Source of the DNA: Brugia malayi
Taxonomy: Eukaryota; Nematoda; Chromadorea; Rhabditida; Onchocercidae
Assembly: GCF_000002995.4 (NCBI RefSeq)
Contig: NW_025062475.1
Location: forward strand, 1,612,001 to 1,676,000
DNA length: 64,000 nucleotides
Direction: 5' to 3'
Shown: positions 12,794 through 26,800 of the stretch, one piece after another
How the letters are laid out: every line of letters begins with the position of its first letter
Numbering within the stretch: the first letter of the stretch is position 1
The notes under the pieces: generated by a model
What the model was told of the DNA's origin: nothing
Databases searched by the model: none
The model's input: the letters and a program-made list of their open reading frames with translations, nothing else
Position numbers and translations under genes: made by a program

Positions 12794-14248
12794 ACCGCTG
12801 ACTAATGAATGCTTAAGTCACACAGCACACATTACTTTATTATCTGAAAAAAAAGAAAAAAATACCCAATCCAATTACTGAGTAAAACTACTTCCTTATC
12901 ATAATGTATCACATTAATTACTATTAAATTAATTACTACTATCTTATCTCAGAGTTGACAAAATTACCGTTATAAAATTAATGTAATCGCATAAAAGTAT
13001 CACTTCAAAATAATACTCTTAACTGTAGCGCCAATATCGCAATTTAAGAAAGCGTAAATGAGCATGATACCACTCGTATTAATGCATTAATCGTGTCACA
13101 TATTAAACCAGTTTGTGAAAATAAGGATGTTACACGTCATGCGACACTTCGTTAAATCCTAGCTAGAAAATGTATGTATGATAGGACCTAAAAAGAGAAT
13201 GAGTGGAATTAAAGAGAGTGACGTGACTGAACAGAATCAATCATTGTGAGAATATTCTCTTATGCAGTGCTTAAAATTTAGTAACGTATAATCAGTCTGT
13301 GATAATAATAATTTGATATACATAAAATAGGCGATGATTCATACTTAACAGAGAGATTGAACAAAGCTAATCTGTAGGATTTGAGATATTTCTATGACTA
13401 AAAAAAAATAAATCTTTTTACCTAGAGTCATGAGACTGCATGATAGTTAATAAATATCACTTTATGTAGAATTGTTATATTTTTTAATTATCAGTATTAC
13501 TGTATTCTTTTATAAAAAGTATCCTTTCCTTTATCAAATTTTGCACTCCGAAACCTGTAATAGATACCTTAAAAAGTTTTCGTTAAAAAAAGGAAAAAAA
13601 AAATTAAGATCTGTTATAAGTTTGCATAACTTTGTATGATATCTATGAAATCTTTCTAATTTTAACTGCAGTATGACATTGAAAAGGTCAGCAATTACTA
13701 CCTGTGTGATATGTTAGCCGCTATATTATGTAACGAAGCGAAATCACCAATTTACAAACAGTATAAATTAAAATGTATCATGTAATGTACTCACTCATAA
13801 TAAACATAATGCACCCAATTCAAAAGAAAAAAAAAAAAAAAAACCTATTACATATCAGCTGTGCGGCTGTATTTCCAAAAAAAAGAAAAAAAAAGTATAC
13901 AAAAACAAACAATGTTTAAATTTCAAGGTCATATCACAGCATATAGAAAAAGCGATAGAGAAAGTAAAAGAAAACAGCTGGATATGTCTCTATTCGGACA
14001 TTTTCACAAATGTGTCGTCATAAGTAGACTTAACAATAATCATAAATCTCACCAAATAAATGATTTGATATATTCAATCTAAGAGGTAAACGAGTAGGAG
14101 CCAGTAATGTCACAACTTTTTAAAAGATGTGAAAAATGCAAACAAAAGAATATCATTAAATATCTCAAACTACATTTGTAGGAAACTTCATGCATGTACT
14201 AATTCCCTTAAGAGAAATACAATAACAATAACAGGACAGATTATGGAC
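12794..14248. other. intergenic region between Derlin and DBNL
   Basis: About 1.45 kb on the 5' side of DBNL and the 3' side of Derlin. It is AT-rich with several poly(A) runs. Short frames here show no family resemblance, and I recognise no motif beyond the likely trans-splice acceptor just upstream of the DBNL start. Confidence 0.6.
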
Positions 14249-16504
14249 CTATTCTGGTCTAGGTGGTTGTTCACCCCAATTGTAACCTCCAGGTCGTTCA
14301 TCTATATCAACGGGTTCAACAGGAACTGGATCTAGTAGCCATTTTAATATGTTAGGTGTTTGGAGAACACGAAAACCGTTCTGTTGCAACGGAAACACAT
14401 CTTCCAGAAAGAAATAGAAATGACCACATGCTATTCCTGAAAATATGAAAATATCCGACCAGTAAAATAACGACGAAGTTTACTATCATAAATTGACTGA
14501 ATTGAGTAAATGTAGTAAAACAAGCATAAGGTTATATCAGTCCTTTAGTCATAAGACCGCTAAAAATCCGTTTCAAAGATGACTGGTAAGACCTGGTGAG
14601 TGATCAAAACGATTATTTTATATTAAAATTTTTGGTCTAATTTGTATATGATGAACAATTCATTTTGTGGTAAAGAAATTGGTAAAGAAACAAATGAGCT
14701 GATATTCCAAAGTGATCATAAAACTGATTGAAGTTAAGAATCAAAAACAAAACACTAAAATTTGCAGGCAATTTCCCAAAAGAATTTTTAAATTTAACGA
14801 CAAAATGTACCAAATTATTTGAATTTAACTCACCCATGAAATCAACGATAGCATTGTTACCGAGAAGCAGTGAGAATAAAAGCAGAACCCATGGCAAATA
14901 GGGAGCATTAAAGCTGAGAACACCGAAAAAATTCATGCGTACGTATGGATTCCGTCTACTCCAGACATAAACAAGCATAATGGTAAAAGCTTGTCCGAGA
15001 AATACCATATGTACAAAAGTACCGCAAATAATCTAAAACATAATAAACAGATTCGGATTCATAAAAAAATAAATACTTAAAATATGTACTTAAAAGAAGA
15101 GATAGGAAACACTGTTCTGTCTTTCCTAACACGAATGCCTAGATTAATAAGATCCGAACTAGTAAGAAAATGATTTTCAGAACGTAGTACTTCCTAAGTA
15201 ACTGGCTATTCTAAACTTTTAAGACAAACCATTAAAACAGTCAATTTCAAACTGACTAAATGGGCAAAGACGGCATGGAAAACTGCACTTACTTATAATA
15301 GATAATTCTATAAGAAACAATACCAATTGATTACTAAATGATGTCAATTACCTGAGCTAAACATCCACTACAAATAATACACTCTGAAATTTCACTCAAA
15401 CATTTGTACTATTTGAAAGTTCCCAAACTATGGTAATGCGAGATACAGAAAACCATAAAAATCTTCATGAATCTAACCAGAAGAATAATATGTTCTTACT
15501 TGTTTAATATATTTAAAAACAAAATATATTAAAAACATGCTATACTTTCAGGAGATATTGTAATAAAAATAGACCCAAGCTTAAAGAGGCAAATGTATAA
15601 AATGTATTACCATAAAAGTTGCGCCAAAGATGAACATAAAGGCAAAGTCAGCACGTCGTCCACGAAATGAACCTTCTTCGAGCATCATACAATATCGATA
15701 TGTAAAAATCATATTGAACAAGAAACTAAACCCAAACGAACCAAAAAAACAAAACGATGTCAACAATCGCCAAAACTGGAAGAAATTTTATAAGCGAAAA
15801 AAGTTGAAAATTCAGTCAAATACTTTACTAAGTTTAGACATTAGATACAATGGCAAGTAATAATCTGTCAATGAATTCACACTTACTGGTCGATAACAAA
15901 TAATTTCTGCTCCTTTTTTAACCGTACTATTAAAAACAAAGAGTACTTAAGAAACTTGTGGATATAAGTAAATCATATTACATTATTACTCACCTGATAA
16001 TCGTAAATAATTAAATTCCAATTAAAATATAAGTGAAATGGCGTAACGAAATCCAACTGCTGAAAAAAAAAAAAAAAAAAGCAACTATAATTTACTGCAT
16101 AGCCGTACAGTATAAGAGATAAACTTTGAGTTAAGCTATTGAAATTTTGTAATGTCTTTTTTTGCAGTTAAAGTCAAAAGTGATATGTATGATTAAAAAA
16201 TGCAACATTACAAGTTAAAGCGAAAGAAAACCATAAAAGAAAGAATAGAGAATATCACAATATAATTAGAATTATTGACAAGAAGTAATATGTCAATTTA
16301 GTAATAAATGAACCAACTTAAAGTGACAAAATTTGAATGGATTTTAACATGAGTAAGATAAATTGTCAGATAATGTTTCGGCTAATAAAAGCTGCAATCA
16401 GTAAACCGTACACTTACCACTGCAAGTGTAGTTAAGACACATGAGGTCGTATAAATCCTCGTTACAGGAGGCATATCCTCGTATGCTTGCAGAAGTGCCT
16501 GCAT
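14249..16504 (-). CDS. Derlin (Derlin-2/3 type), ERAD membrane protein
   Basis: Rhomboid-fold pseudoprotease of the ER membrane that helps retrotranslocate misfolded proteins to p97/VCP and the proteasome. Exons: 16418-16504, 15994-16059, 15611-15775, 14834-15032, 14249-14436; phases join, giving 234 residues (human Derlin-2 is 239). Motifs in order: [28 protein letters not shown], the conserved WR pair in [57 protein letters not shown], the GxxxG-like [16 protein letters not shown], and a C-terminal GGYNWGEQ resembling the p97-binding SHP box. The identity to Derlin-2/3 is very high and the call is secure; 2 versus 3 cannot be decided. It lies 463 bp downstream of the TRAP1 stop on the same strand. 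Confidence 0.97.
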
Positions 16505-16967
16505 CTTTCCAGCAATCTATATCGGTAATGTGGATTAGATTACTAGATATAAAGGGAGCTGATAAATGCCTTAGAAAGAATGTAACAGAATACTATCTGG
16601 AATCTGAATCCCCTACATAATGCAAAACTTTCTATTTTCGGCAATTTTTATTCAGTTAACAGGTGACACAAGACATCAATATGAATAGCACAGATAAAGA
16701 ATTTATTGCAATCAACTTCACAGCATTTAACAAAAAAAAAAAAAATCTCATTCTAACAAATACTCTCTATTTTAGCTAGAATTTCATATGCATTGAGAAG
16801 CAAACTCATCATGTTCCTATTTTGGCTTTTTAAACTTTCAAAATTGAGAATATCTCACTTCAAAAAATGTTACTTATCAAACCTTCCCAGTCATTCAGTG
16901 CAGGGTATTGTCCGTGTGACTCAAATAAACCGAAGTAACAAAAATAACTATAACAGAAAAAAAGAAA
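16505..16967. other. TRAP1-Derlin intergenic spacer
   Basis: 463 bp between the TRAP1 stop and the Derlin start, same strand. It contains TTTATT (AATAAA on the minus strand) near 16647 and 16702 as candidate TRAP1 polyadenylation signals. The spacing would permit a nematode operon, but I see no decisive signal. Confidence 0.5.
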
Positions 16968-19900
16968 TCAGGGCGTAAGTATCGATGACTTAGGCTTCAA
17001 CAGCTCACTTAGCAGTCGATTAACTCGGTCGATCATTTTTGATGAATCTTTCAACAATCCGCAAGTTATCAATGCATTGTCATAGATCTGCAAATCGGAA
17101 AAACATGTTTTTATTTTATTCTGGAAATTTGGAAAAATCTCTATCAAACTTAATATTTACAGATTATAAATCACTACAAAATAAAAATTTAGAATATGAG
17201 ACATAAGATATTCCTTGCATCATGTTTCCTACTGGCACCGCAGCTGCGTACTACATGGTAAGCATCTAATTCCGGTAAGAAAGATATTTGTTGCAGAATA
17301 TTTTTTCCGAAGAAATTATGAGATGGCTTTGCTGATAACTTGGAAGTTATGCATCTAGACAAGATTGAACGGGTACTAGACATCCGTAGCTGACGGAGAT
17401 ACATAATAGCAAAAAATCAAGCACGTAATTGCTGCCAAATTGCAAAATTCAAAACTAGTTTATTACCAACAGCATCACACTTACGTCTTTAAAATATTTC
17501 AATTTCAAAAAATTCAAAAGCAATTTTTACTGCCAATACAATAAAAAAAAAAAACACATTAGTACCTGTTCAGCGACAAGACCAGCTAATGCCGGTTCTG
17601 ATTTATGTAGCTTGATTAGTGCACTGATAATTGGATGATTTAAGTTAATATGAAGAGTTGGCTTCAAGAAAGCCAAATGCTCAATATCTTTCACCTGTCC
17701 AACACGAAGAAAATGACGAGCAGCACCCATTTCTGCACCAATTGTGATCATACATGGATGTTCACTTGTTATATTCGAGCTCTGCAATGCAGGAATAAAA
17801 ATTTTGTTCGTTATATTAAAAAAGAAACTTTTCTTCTCTAAATACTTTCCGATCTATTTGGATAATAAAAAAAAAAAAAAAATAATAAATAAAATAAGGT
17901 AAACTTTTTGACTATCATAATGATAGTCACCATAAGTTTAACAATGAAATTTTATTTGAGTTCTTATTTGACACTTCAAATTATAACTAATCTAGTCATA
18001 GTTTTATTATATTGCTACGGCGAGATTAACTACTACATTCAGTCCAGCATTCATTCTAGTAGAGAAGTGGTAACCAATTATGCCTACATACTAGTCACAA
18101 GAAAGTAATTTAGTACAATCATTCAATTTAATCCATATTTATTCCACCGACAAATTTATTAACGATTTGAAACATGGATACCTTTATTTCATCGACTTTC
18201 ATGCTTCCCAAAGTAGTTTTTAACCATTCAAGCAATTCTTTCTTGTCAGCATCGCGTATTGTTATTGCTACAAAAAAATTTCAATTAATTTGTAGAGCTT
18301 TTGATTACCATTAATCACCATAATTCAGTTCTTATTTGACGCTTCAAATTATGAATAACAAAAAACATCGGCATACTTAATTGGAAAAAGAAACTGTTTC
18401 AGGAATAAATTGAAATTTCATTACAAACTTAAAATTTATTGAAGAAAATATAGAGTGAATTTTACTGATTAGTAATACAAAGTACATAGAACTAAGCAAA
18501 CCATTAAAGGATAAAGAAACATTTTGGTCCTCAATTTTTTGAAATACAGTTAAAATTATATTATTTACTTGCAGTCTGAGTGTCACCATCGGTTTCGGCA
18601 CGAGTCCAATTTTCCGCTGACTTAACTGATTTCATACGGAACTGCTGCATAGCCAATAAACAAACTTCATCGGCAGCATCATATGCAAAAAGAACTTCCT
18701 TGTTTGCTGATTTGAACATTTCATAGTAGGGAGAATGTTCCGCAAGATGACGACTGATAAAAAAAGGTAATTATGACTGTATGGATTTCACTCCCTATGA
18801 ACTTATGATAGTGAATTTATCTGAAAATCACTGGAAAATACCATTTCCTTCGCATATTCTAGCTTGCAACGAAATGTTTTTGTAGAAATCATCTCTTCAA
18901 ATTTTCTGAATACTTCAAAAAAAAAAAAAAAAAAGACTGAATAAAGAAAAACCAGCGGCAAAACTAAAAAATTCACCTCGGAGCAAATAAGTAATAAATT
19001 TCATTCTGATCCTTTTGCATTCGGTCTACATATTCATCTAAGCTAGTTAAAGTTCCAGCTTTGAGAGCTGATGACTCAAACAACAACAGCGAACCAATCT
19101 GTTCCTAAAACTGCATTTAATTAACTCAAACTATTTGGAGACATATGAAATGAGCACTTTATGAGAGTTGACATAATTTCATTGTATTTTTTAGCAACGC
19201 ATTTTTCTTTATAGAAAAACCCAAAATGTTTAGAAATTTAAAATACATAACATAAAGTAATTTAATCCTGAAAGTTTCCTTATGAAACAAGTTAATATTC
19301 CGCAGAAAGCAAGAATCCTATTCAAATGCAAAATTAACATTTCGACAAAACTAATTAATTTAATCTGTTTTTTTTTTTATAAGAAAAAATGTAATACCAC
19401 GCCACAACTTTCAAAGGAAACCAAATCAAAAATACAATGGAGATAAACTGTAGTGTGTGTTAATTAAAATGGACTAACCTTAATGTTTTGGTCAGTTTCG
19501 GTACAAATACCCTCCTTAAAATATAAAGAATAACCACTGTAAAATTCCTTGTATTTTATTCGATCTTTTTTCATTTCACTTACAAAATATGACACCACTT
19601 TGTCGGTTAAAATTTGGCGCAACTTCCTGAATAATTTATAATTAACAATAATTTCAAAGGCTATTTTCAAATGTTATCTAAAGCAATATCACTTATTCAA
19701 ATGAAACTGATAAAGTAAAGTACGTCGATAATAATATATTTCTCAAATTATTCCATCAGTTTAGCTGCATCTATTTGTCCCATAGTTATTCTCTGTTGAA
19801 AACAACAGAGAATTTCTAACAAGTTCACTATATAGATGCATTGTACATAGCATTTTTTTGGTTTTATATGTCAACTTCTGCAAAGGTCAGCAATTTTGAG

Positions 19901-22485
19901 AAATAAACAATAAAGGCTACATATAAATCTTTACATTGCTTTTTTTCTTTTCCATATTACTAAGACAATTATCTGCAAAATTTAGACATCGCGATAAATG
20001 AAAAAAAGATATTACACAAGAACAGCATCCATCTGCAACATTTCACGACTTAAATTCAATGGAATATCTTCCGAATCGACTACACCAACTAGAAAACGTA
20101 AATATCGCGGTAAAAGATCTTTGGCGTTTGACTGAAATGAAAAACATATGATAAATTGATAAAGCTTATTCAATTAGTAAATTTTTCCATTATTTCTTTT
20201 CAGAATAAAATAGTTTTTTTATTTACTGCTAAAATTGCTGAAAATTTTAAACTTTTTATATTGATTTTTTGGTAAATACATAACACAACTGCAGAGCATT
20301 GTCACTTGCAAATGCACATAAAAAATAAACTGCTTATTCAATCATAAGTAATCAAAAAGAAACCTTTATAAGGACTCTTCGTGCATAAAGAGACACTCCT
20401 GACTGATCGGCAGAATTGGCAAACTCAAGTTGCGACACATTGTGAGATGGAACATACAGCAAAGATCTGATGTTTATCGGAGCATCTGCCTACAACATGT
20501 ATGTGCTTCGATTTTGAACCCAAAATTAACAATAAGAATTTTTCAAATTGCTGGAATTTCTGAACTAGCCATGTTGATTTGTTTGGTAGGTAATCGAAAA
20601 AAAGAAAAAAAAAAACCTTTATAGGGACCTTTGTGCATACAGCTTATAGTTAATTGTGCCATCAGTACCTATGGCCAATGGATTGGTGTTTTTATATCAC
20701 CATAGTGACGAAGCAAACATTTAGCATACAGCATAATTACAAAAAAAAAAAACTTGTCTATCTAGATATGATTCAACCATTAATTAAATCTGACTAAATA
20801 AATTTAGTAACCTTATAATGAATAGTATATTGTGGTCGATCATTTACTAGATGAGGTAAATGTGTTTTGGCGAGTTGTCGAAAAAAGGTATCATGCATTT
20901 CCGAAGTTACTTCCTTCGGATTCATTGTCCAAATTGCGTCCACGGTATTCACCCGTTCTCCATTCACCGTGATCGGTAGAGTGATAAAATAGGAATATTT
21001 GCTGATTATCTCCACAACCTTATCTTTTTTTGCAAATTCCGCTGCATTATCCGGACGAAGGGTAACTTCAATACGTGAACCAACAGGTAACGAATCGATT
21101 TCTTCCACTGAATACGCATCACCTCTAGAAGATTTACTGTTATCTATTTTTAAATTCGTCAATATATGAAGAGAAGATTCATATTACGAAAGAATCAGCA
21201 AGATAACTCAAATTATATTTTATCCCAGAAAAGAAATGAGCTTTTGAATGCTCTGTAAGGAGCCGGTGCAAAATGGGTTATTCAAACATACCCATTCCAC
21301 TTCCACAAATAACCTTTGTCGCTATCTTCTTTGCGTGTTTTCACTACAACATTAGTTGCAACCATGAATGCTGAGTAAAAACCGACGCCGAACTGTCCAA
21401 TAATACTTTCAGTAGATGCACGGTTCAGCGAAGATTGCTCTTCCATGAATTTTTTTGAGCCTGAATAGAAAAAATATAGTGGAAAAGGATAGACTGCTCC
21501 ATCTAATATAAATTAATTTAATTACAAGACAGCACCACTGAATAGAAAATGTGGCTTGGAAAGCTTAATTTGTGCTGATTTTACACTCCAATAATATCAC
21601 CTTGTCTTCTACTCAAAATTACAAACAAAAAAAAAAAAAAAGGAATTTCTCAGTTCCTTTTCAAACTATGTCATTTACAACAAATATAAAGAACTGTTAG
21701 TTGAAAATTTGTATGTTTTTAACAAAATCCAAATTTTTCATGAGGTGTCAACGCCTTTGATACGTTTTCAGGGACTAAAAAAATTTTCCGAACCATATAA
21801 CACCATAGAAAGATATTAATAGGAAGATAAAAAGGAAAGAAAGCAGGGCATCAAGTAAACAGAACAGCATTCGGAGGAAACAAAAGAACCCTAACGAAAA
21901 TTGCACCTGATTTAGCTATGGTACCCAAGCAGTTCACTAAATCTTCCTTATCCATTCCAATCCCATTATCTTCGAAAATAATCAACCGTGCATCTTCATC
22001 CGTGGTTATTTTAATTTCATAAGCAATATTTGTATCTTTATTGGTTTCCAAATGTTTGCATCGCCTCTTCTCCAGAGCGTCGCTTGCATTTGATATTAAT
22101 TCCCGAATAAAAACCTTGAAAATCGATATATATATATGAAATTTTGGTCGCATTGAAGAGAGGACAGATCCCAAAGACTATTCAATCCGAAATACAGAGC
22201 AAGAAGGTTCAACTATTTACAAAAATTACAAAAATACCGCTCACTCAAGGTTTTTTAATGACTCATTCAAACCTCTTGGTCCGAGTAGAGTGATTTTGCA
22301 ACAATATCCAACAAATTCTTTGTTTCTGCCTGAAATTCAAAAGTTTCAGCTGCTGTCTGCTTAGCGATTGATCGAGTTGTGTGAAATAGATGACCCGTAG
22401 ATGCAATACTGCATGATGGTGACACAAAATATGGACGACGATGCAAAGAACGAAGTAACACTATAACACCTCGTCTAGATGCCAT
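16968..22485 (-). CDS. trap-1: TRAP1, mitochondrial HSP90 chaperone
   Basis: ATP-dependent HSP90 family chaperone of the mitochondrial matrix. Exons: 22273-22485, 21907-22114, 21292-21460, 20812-21124, 20364-20489, 20016-20131, 19479-19626, 18977-19104, 18569-18753, 18182-18267, 17566-17781, 16968-17087; all phases join, giving 675 residues (human 704). The N-terminus is Arg-rich without acids ([17 protein letters not shown]), as expected for a mitochondrial presequence. GHKL ATPase motifs: [12 protein letters not shown], the Mg/ATP motif [14 protein letters not shown], and [12 protein letters not shown] around residue 160. Middle domain: [14 protein letters not shown], and the conserved [12 protein letters not shown]-terminal dimerisation part: [10 protein letters not shown] and [12 protein letters not shown]. 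The start was chosen because an excellent acceptor (TTTTCAG) lies 4 nt before this ATG, most likely a spliced-leader site. Intron 4 holds a decayed copy of the end of exon 5. Confidence 0.97.
20617..20675 (-). pseudogene. relic duplicate of TRAP1 exon 5 end
   Basis: Read on the minus strand, this intronic stretch ends TATGCACAAAGG, TCCCTATAAAG then GTTTTT. The 3' end of the true exon 5 reads TATGCACGAAGA, GTCCTTATAAAG then GTTTC. About 57-59 bp can be aligned from a shared GCCA to the donor, conserved mainly in the last 30 bp. The copy carries an in-frame TAA and weak similarity upstream, so it looks like a decayed duplicated exon. It lies about 130 bp upstream of exon 5 in gene orientation. 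Confidence 0.55.
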
Positions 22486-22500
22486 TAACCTGAAAATTAT
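22486..22500 (-). promoter_or_regulatory. putative spliced-leader (trans-splice) acceptor of TRAP1
   Basis: Minus-strand sequence TAATTTTCAG followed by GTTA and the TRAP1 ATG. The nematode acceptor consensus is TTTTCAG. An acceptor 4 nt before a start codon, with no needed upstream coding exon, is best explained by spliced-leader addition. An ordinary 5' UTR intron would look the same. Confidence 0.6.
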
Positions 22501-23822
22501 GTCAAATCTACGTTTCGAAAAATAATCCATTAAATAAAACGGTATTGAACTTTCTACAATGGGAAAAACTCTTTCCAACTGAACCTCTCAGGTAATCTTG
22601 AACAATAGTGAAACGTGATGTAATTACATGCTTGATAAGATGTATCAGTTGTCTGGATAACAGTTACCAGATCATACTTCGGAGAGTATTTGTACATGAT
22701 AGTAGTAATTGTAATTCTTATTACTTGATACAATACAATGTTTAACCGTTTTGACTGAAATTTTTAGGAATATCCTATTGGCAGTTTATTTTCTAAAATA
22801 ACTTCGATGGACTTTATCCCAATCGACAGAATACAATCATCTAACAAAATTTTTCAACAAATTTTATTGATATAATACAAAAATTCCATACATGAAAATA
22901 AAAACAAAAACAAACAAGCTTTACACTATAACTTTACAAATCATTTACACGGCTTTTTTTTTAAAAACCTTTCCCAAATGTTTCACAATAACTCAGACGC
23001 GAAAGAACTAAATGCATAAGTGATCAGATGTAGAAAAACTTTTTGTCAGGAACAATAATAGATTAAATTGAAATTTTCGAATTAGATTTTGTGCGATTTT
23101 GTTCTCAGTTGTCATGTCATTGTTACTAAAATTTCTTAAGAACAATGAGCGTTAAAACATTGTGGTATTAAACTTTTTAGAAGCAAGAAATAAAATTTTG
23201 GCAGTTTAATGAAGAAATGGAACGAAATGTCTTCAAAATTGCAAAACAAACCACAAAAACAACCAAAACTTTTTTGAGGAATGTTCTCTGAAAGAATTTT
23301 AGTCAAAAATTCATCTTTTCCTTCAATGAGTATAAACAATATACGGAACAAGGGTATAATTTTTAAAGATAATTATTTAAGATTCCTAATATCTCACTGA
23401 GTTCTTTCAACAGCTCAATTGGGTAAAACACCAAGATAATATAAAAATAACAAAGCAATTACAGATTTTCCACACTGAACTACTACAACTACTGCTCAGC
23501 ACATCTAAAATTTCATTGAATCCTATTAAAAATCTCTGGAATTCTTCCAGAAGATCCAACCTCGATATCGAAAAAAATATATTAAGTTGAGAGCAATGCG
23601 GCATATTCCACCCTGCTTTTTTTAAAAAAACAAAGTAACAAGAAAAAAAATATCAAAATAAGAAATGAAAACAGAAACAAGATGAGCAGAACGTGAAGAA
23701 AGCTCAAAGAATTCAAACTTCTACAAAGTAATGAAAAAGTAAAATTCAGGTTTGTTGCACCTTCCCTATTCTAAAAACTATTTTAAGCAAATAAAAATTG
23801 AAAACCAAAACAATAGAGAACA
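22486..23822. other. intergenic region between Cramped-like and TRAP1
   Basis: 1.3 kb that should hold the 3' UTR of the Cramped-like gene and the 5' region of TRAP1, both minus strand. It is AT-rich. Frames at 23136-23351 and 23407-23604 have no resemblance to known families and lack splice context. Nothing else is recognised. Confidence 0.5.
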
Positions 23823-26800
23823 TCAAAGTCTTTGCATTTCTTCTTTATGATTACAGGACTTAATTTTGAGAGTATTATTTTTGGATGATTTAGTCACATT
23901 CGTAGTACCAACAGAAATAACTGAACCATTATCATCATCAGACCTCACTCTACTATTACTATTACCACTACTACTACTACTGCTACTACTATCGATGGAT
24001 CTGAGTGCATCTCCTGCAGACTGAGCAAGCTGTTGTGCGATACGAGTTATCTCGCTTTCCGCATTAATTGAATTGCTAACAACATTTGATCGAGAATTCA
24101 TAGTTGAAGCAAACTGTTCAACAAAACGATAACATTCAGTACTATTCTCTTGTAACATCACTTCTATCGACTTATCCATTGACGGAGCACTGTGCAATTC
24201 TCTTAGAAGGCTGCTCTCCTTCAGTGGTGACGAAGGTATGCTGCTACGATCACAGTCTTCACTTGATTCGATAGTATTTACTGTCGGTGTTAAAATCTTC
24301 TGAACCACATTGCTCTCTTGAATGAAGTGTTCATTTTCGGAATTAACTGTATTGGAAACAGGAAGAACAAATTGTCCTGATGTTGAATGAGTATTTTCGG
24401 GAATAAATACAGACCCAGCTATCTGATATTGTACTGTTGTCATTTCTTGCGCAGGACACACCAGAATATTGGTGTCTTGCATGAAATTATTATTATTGTG
24501 CTCAACTCCACGAACATTACTGCCGGACGAAGGAACAAATTGCACTGACGATGTTGTTGTTGCTACTTTGTGAGCCAGAAATACAGGATTAACCAACTGG
24601 TATCTTCCATCCGTCACATGATGAACTTGTGTTGGATGCGATGAAACATTAGTTTCCTGCAGTAGGTATTCATTTCCTGACCTAATTCCATCGGAATTAT
24701 CGTCAGACTTGAATCCACCAGAAATTCCCACATCAGACCAGATCCTACTAGTACCATCGCGAGATCTTGTTTTACCAGCAACACTATTTGATCCCGCTGT
24801 ATCACTAGCAGAAAAAGCAAATTGATCAGACTGCGCTGTACCTGATCGTTCACTCTGAGACCCCAAAACAGGATCAGCCAACTGATAACCTGCATTTGCT
24901 ATAGGATGAACTGATGGCGGATTCAATGCAACCGACTGTATGATCCCATTGTTCTGCAAAAAAAGGAAAGTAAAAAATATTTAGATAGATCACGCCGCTT
25001 TTTCACAATTTAATAATTTGTGCGAGTGTACCCTAGACTGCAGAACATTTACAATTAATAACAGGCAGTCTAAACAAAAATTCAGAACAAAAACTGAAAC
25101 TAGTAAACATCAATCACCTCTCCAGTATTTCAAATAACTATTTGAATTGGAATTATATAAATTACAGAAAACTCACTTTGCCAGGAAAACGCTGATGAAA
25201 TGGACGAGCACGTTTTTTCACCCTCAAACTTTCAAGCTGTTGCATAAAAGCACTATTCTCTGCTTCTACTATTTCATGTGCAGCAGCTTCAGTTGTTTCC
25301 ATCATCTCAGCCGATGCAGTTGGACCGCCAGATGATTGCTCCGAAAAAGTATTTGCTGATTTACATCTTTTTCTAATCCTTTCTTGCCATTTTTGTTCTA
25401 TAAATTCATTCGATTCTGTTATCCTTTGAGGGTCAGCAAGAGACTGCAAAAATATTAGTAAAACAATGTGACATTCATGTTTCTCACTTTATTTTTGCAA
25501 TACTCTCAAACATTAGTAATTATGTAAATATAATTATCAAACTAAGAAATCCAGCAAAATGTTAGAATTCTTTTGAGAGAGGTGGATACACCTCAGTTCG
25601 GAAGAAGCACCTATTTCTGATTGGCAAAGAACAGTTTGCAATGTTAAACTTTACTATTTATTTTCAGTACATCATTTTGAGACATTACGTTAAAATTTTG
25701 TTTTCATAGTGAAAATCAAGGCTGACTACACGAAATGATGAAGAAATTTTAAATTAACTAGTTGAGAGTTATTATTTATTCACAAATCAGATCCAAAAAT
25801 CAAAAGCAGTAGCCTACCTTACAAAGATTATCACCATAACCACGATCTAAAAGATGAAGAAAAATACGCCACGGCTCAGGATCGCCCATTCGCTTCATTC
25901 CCGTCGAATAAACAAGCTTGATTTCAGACTCTTTCCCACACTCAAATTGCAAGAATCATATTTAATCGTCACAAAGTTTATGAATAAGTAACTAAAAGGA
26001 AAATTGCTCATTATTCCTGTGAATCATTTAGCGTTAAGTAGAAGCAATTGGTTGAATTTTCTTAAAAAATGAAACGAATTAATAACTACATACCAAATAA
26101 TATAATTCAGTCACAGTAGCTTTGCAAACGTTTTTTTCAGTAAGTCCACCACGCAGTTTGTTCCCGTTGATTGTAAACGGTCCATCATCATCATCATCTT
26201 CTGTCGCATTTGGCATGTCTACATCTGCAGATGTTTCTTCGCCAACATTTGCATTCCTACGTTTAGACAATTCATTGCATTGCTCAATGGTCCCTGTTCG
26301 TTGAAGTTCTTTTATTAACCTAAAAATATATCTAACCTTGGCATAAAAAAATATTAGTGGAAATATAAGCAATAAAGATTGTTCTAAGAAAAAATAACTT
26401 AAAACTGAAATTTTAAAATAAAGCTAAGCTTATTCCCCACTGAAAAAATTTGAGTACTATATATATTCAACCTATCATCCAAAGAAAGATGAAGTTATAA
26501 ATCTGTCTTAGAATAATAAAAGTCACGAATGAAACTAAAAGGAGTCTACTTTCCAAATGCAATTATTAATTGGTCTGAGACTAAATTTAGGGAAATTTTT
26601 TCTTCCAATCATGTTCTTTATGCTCTAATTTATATAGTACGAATATAAAAGGATTTACCTATTTATTGAAAATATCGTTGGCGTAGCCTCATACAGATTC
26701 ACAATTATCTTCCCCACACGGGTTGTCTTATCCGGATATAATACCACCTTCACTTGCTCTTCTTCCTTTGACATGTTTCCAAGCTAAATAAATTTTATCA

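Noticed and set aside
17189..17404. 71-codon minus-strand frame inside the last TRAP1 intron.
   Set aside because: It looks somewhat protein-like, but the flanking TRAP1 exons join perfectly without it and no acceptor/donor pair keeps the frame.
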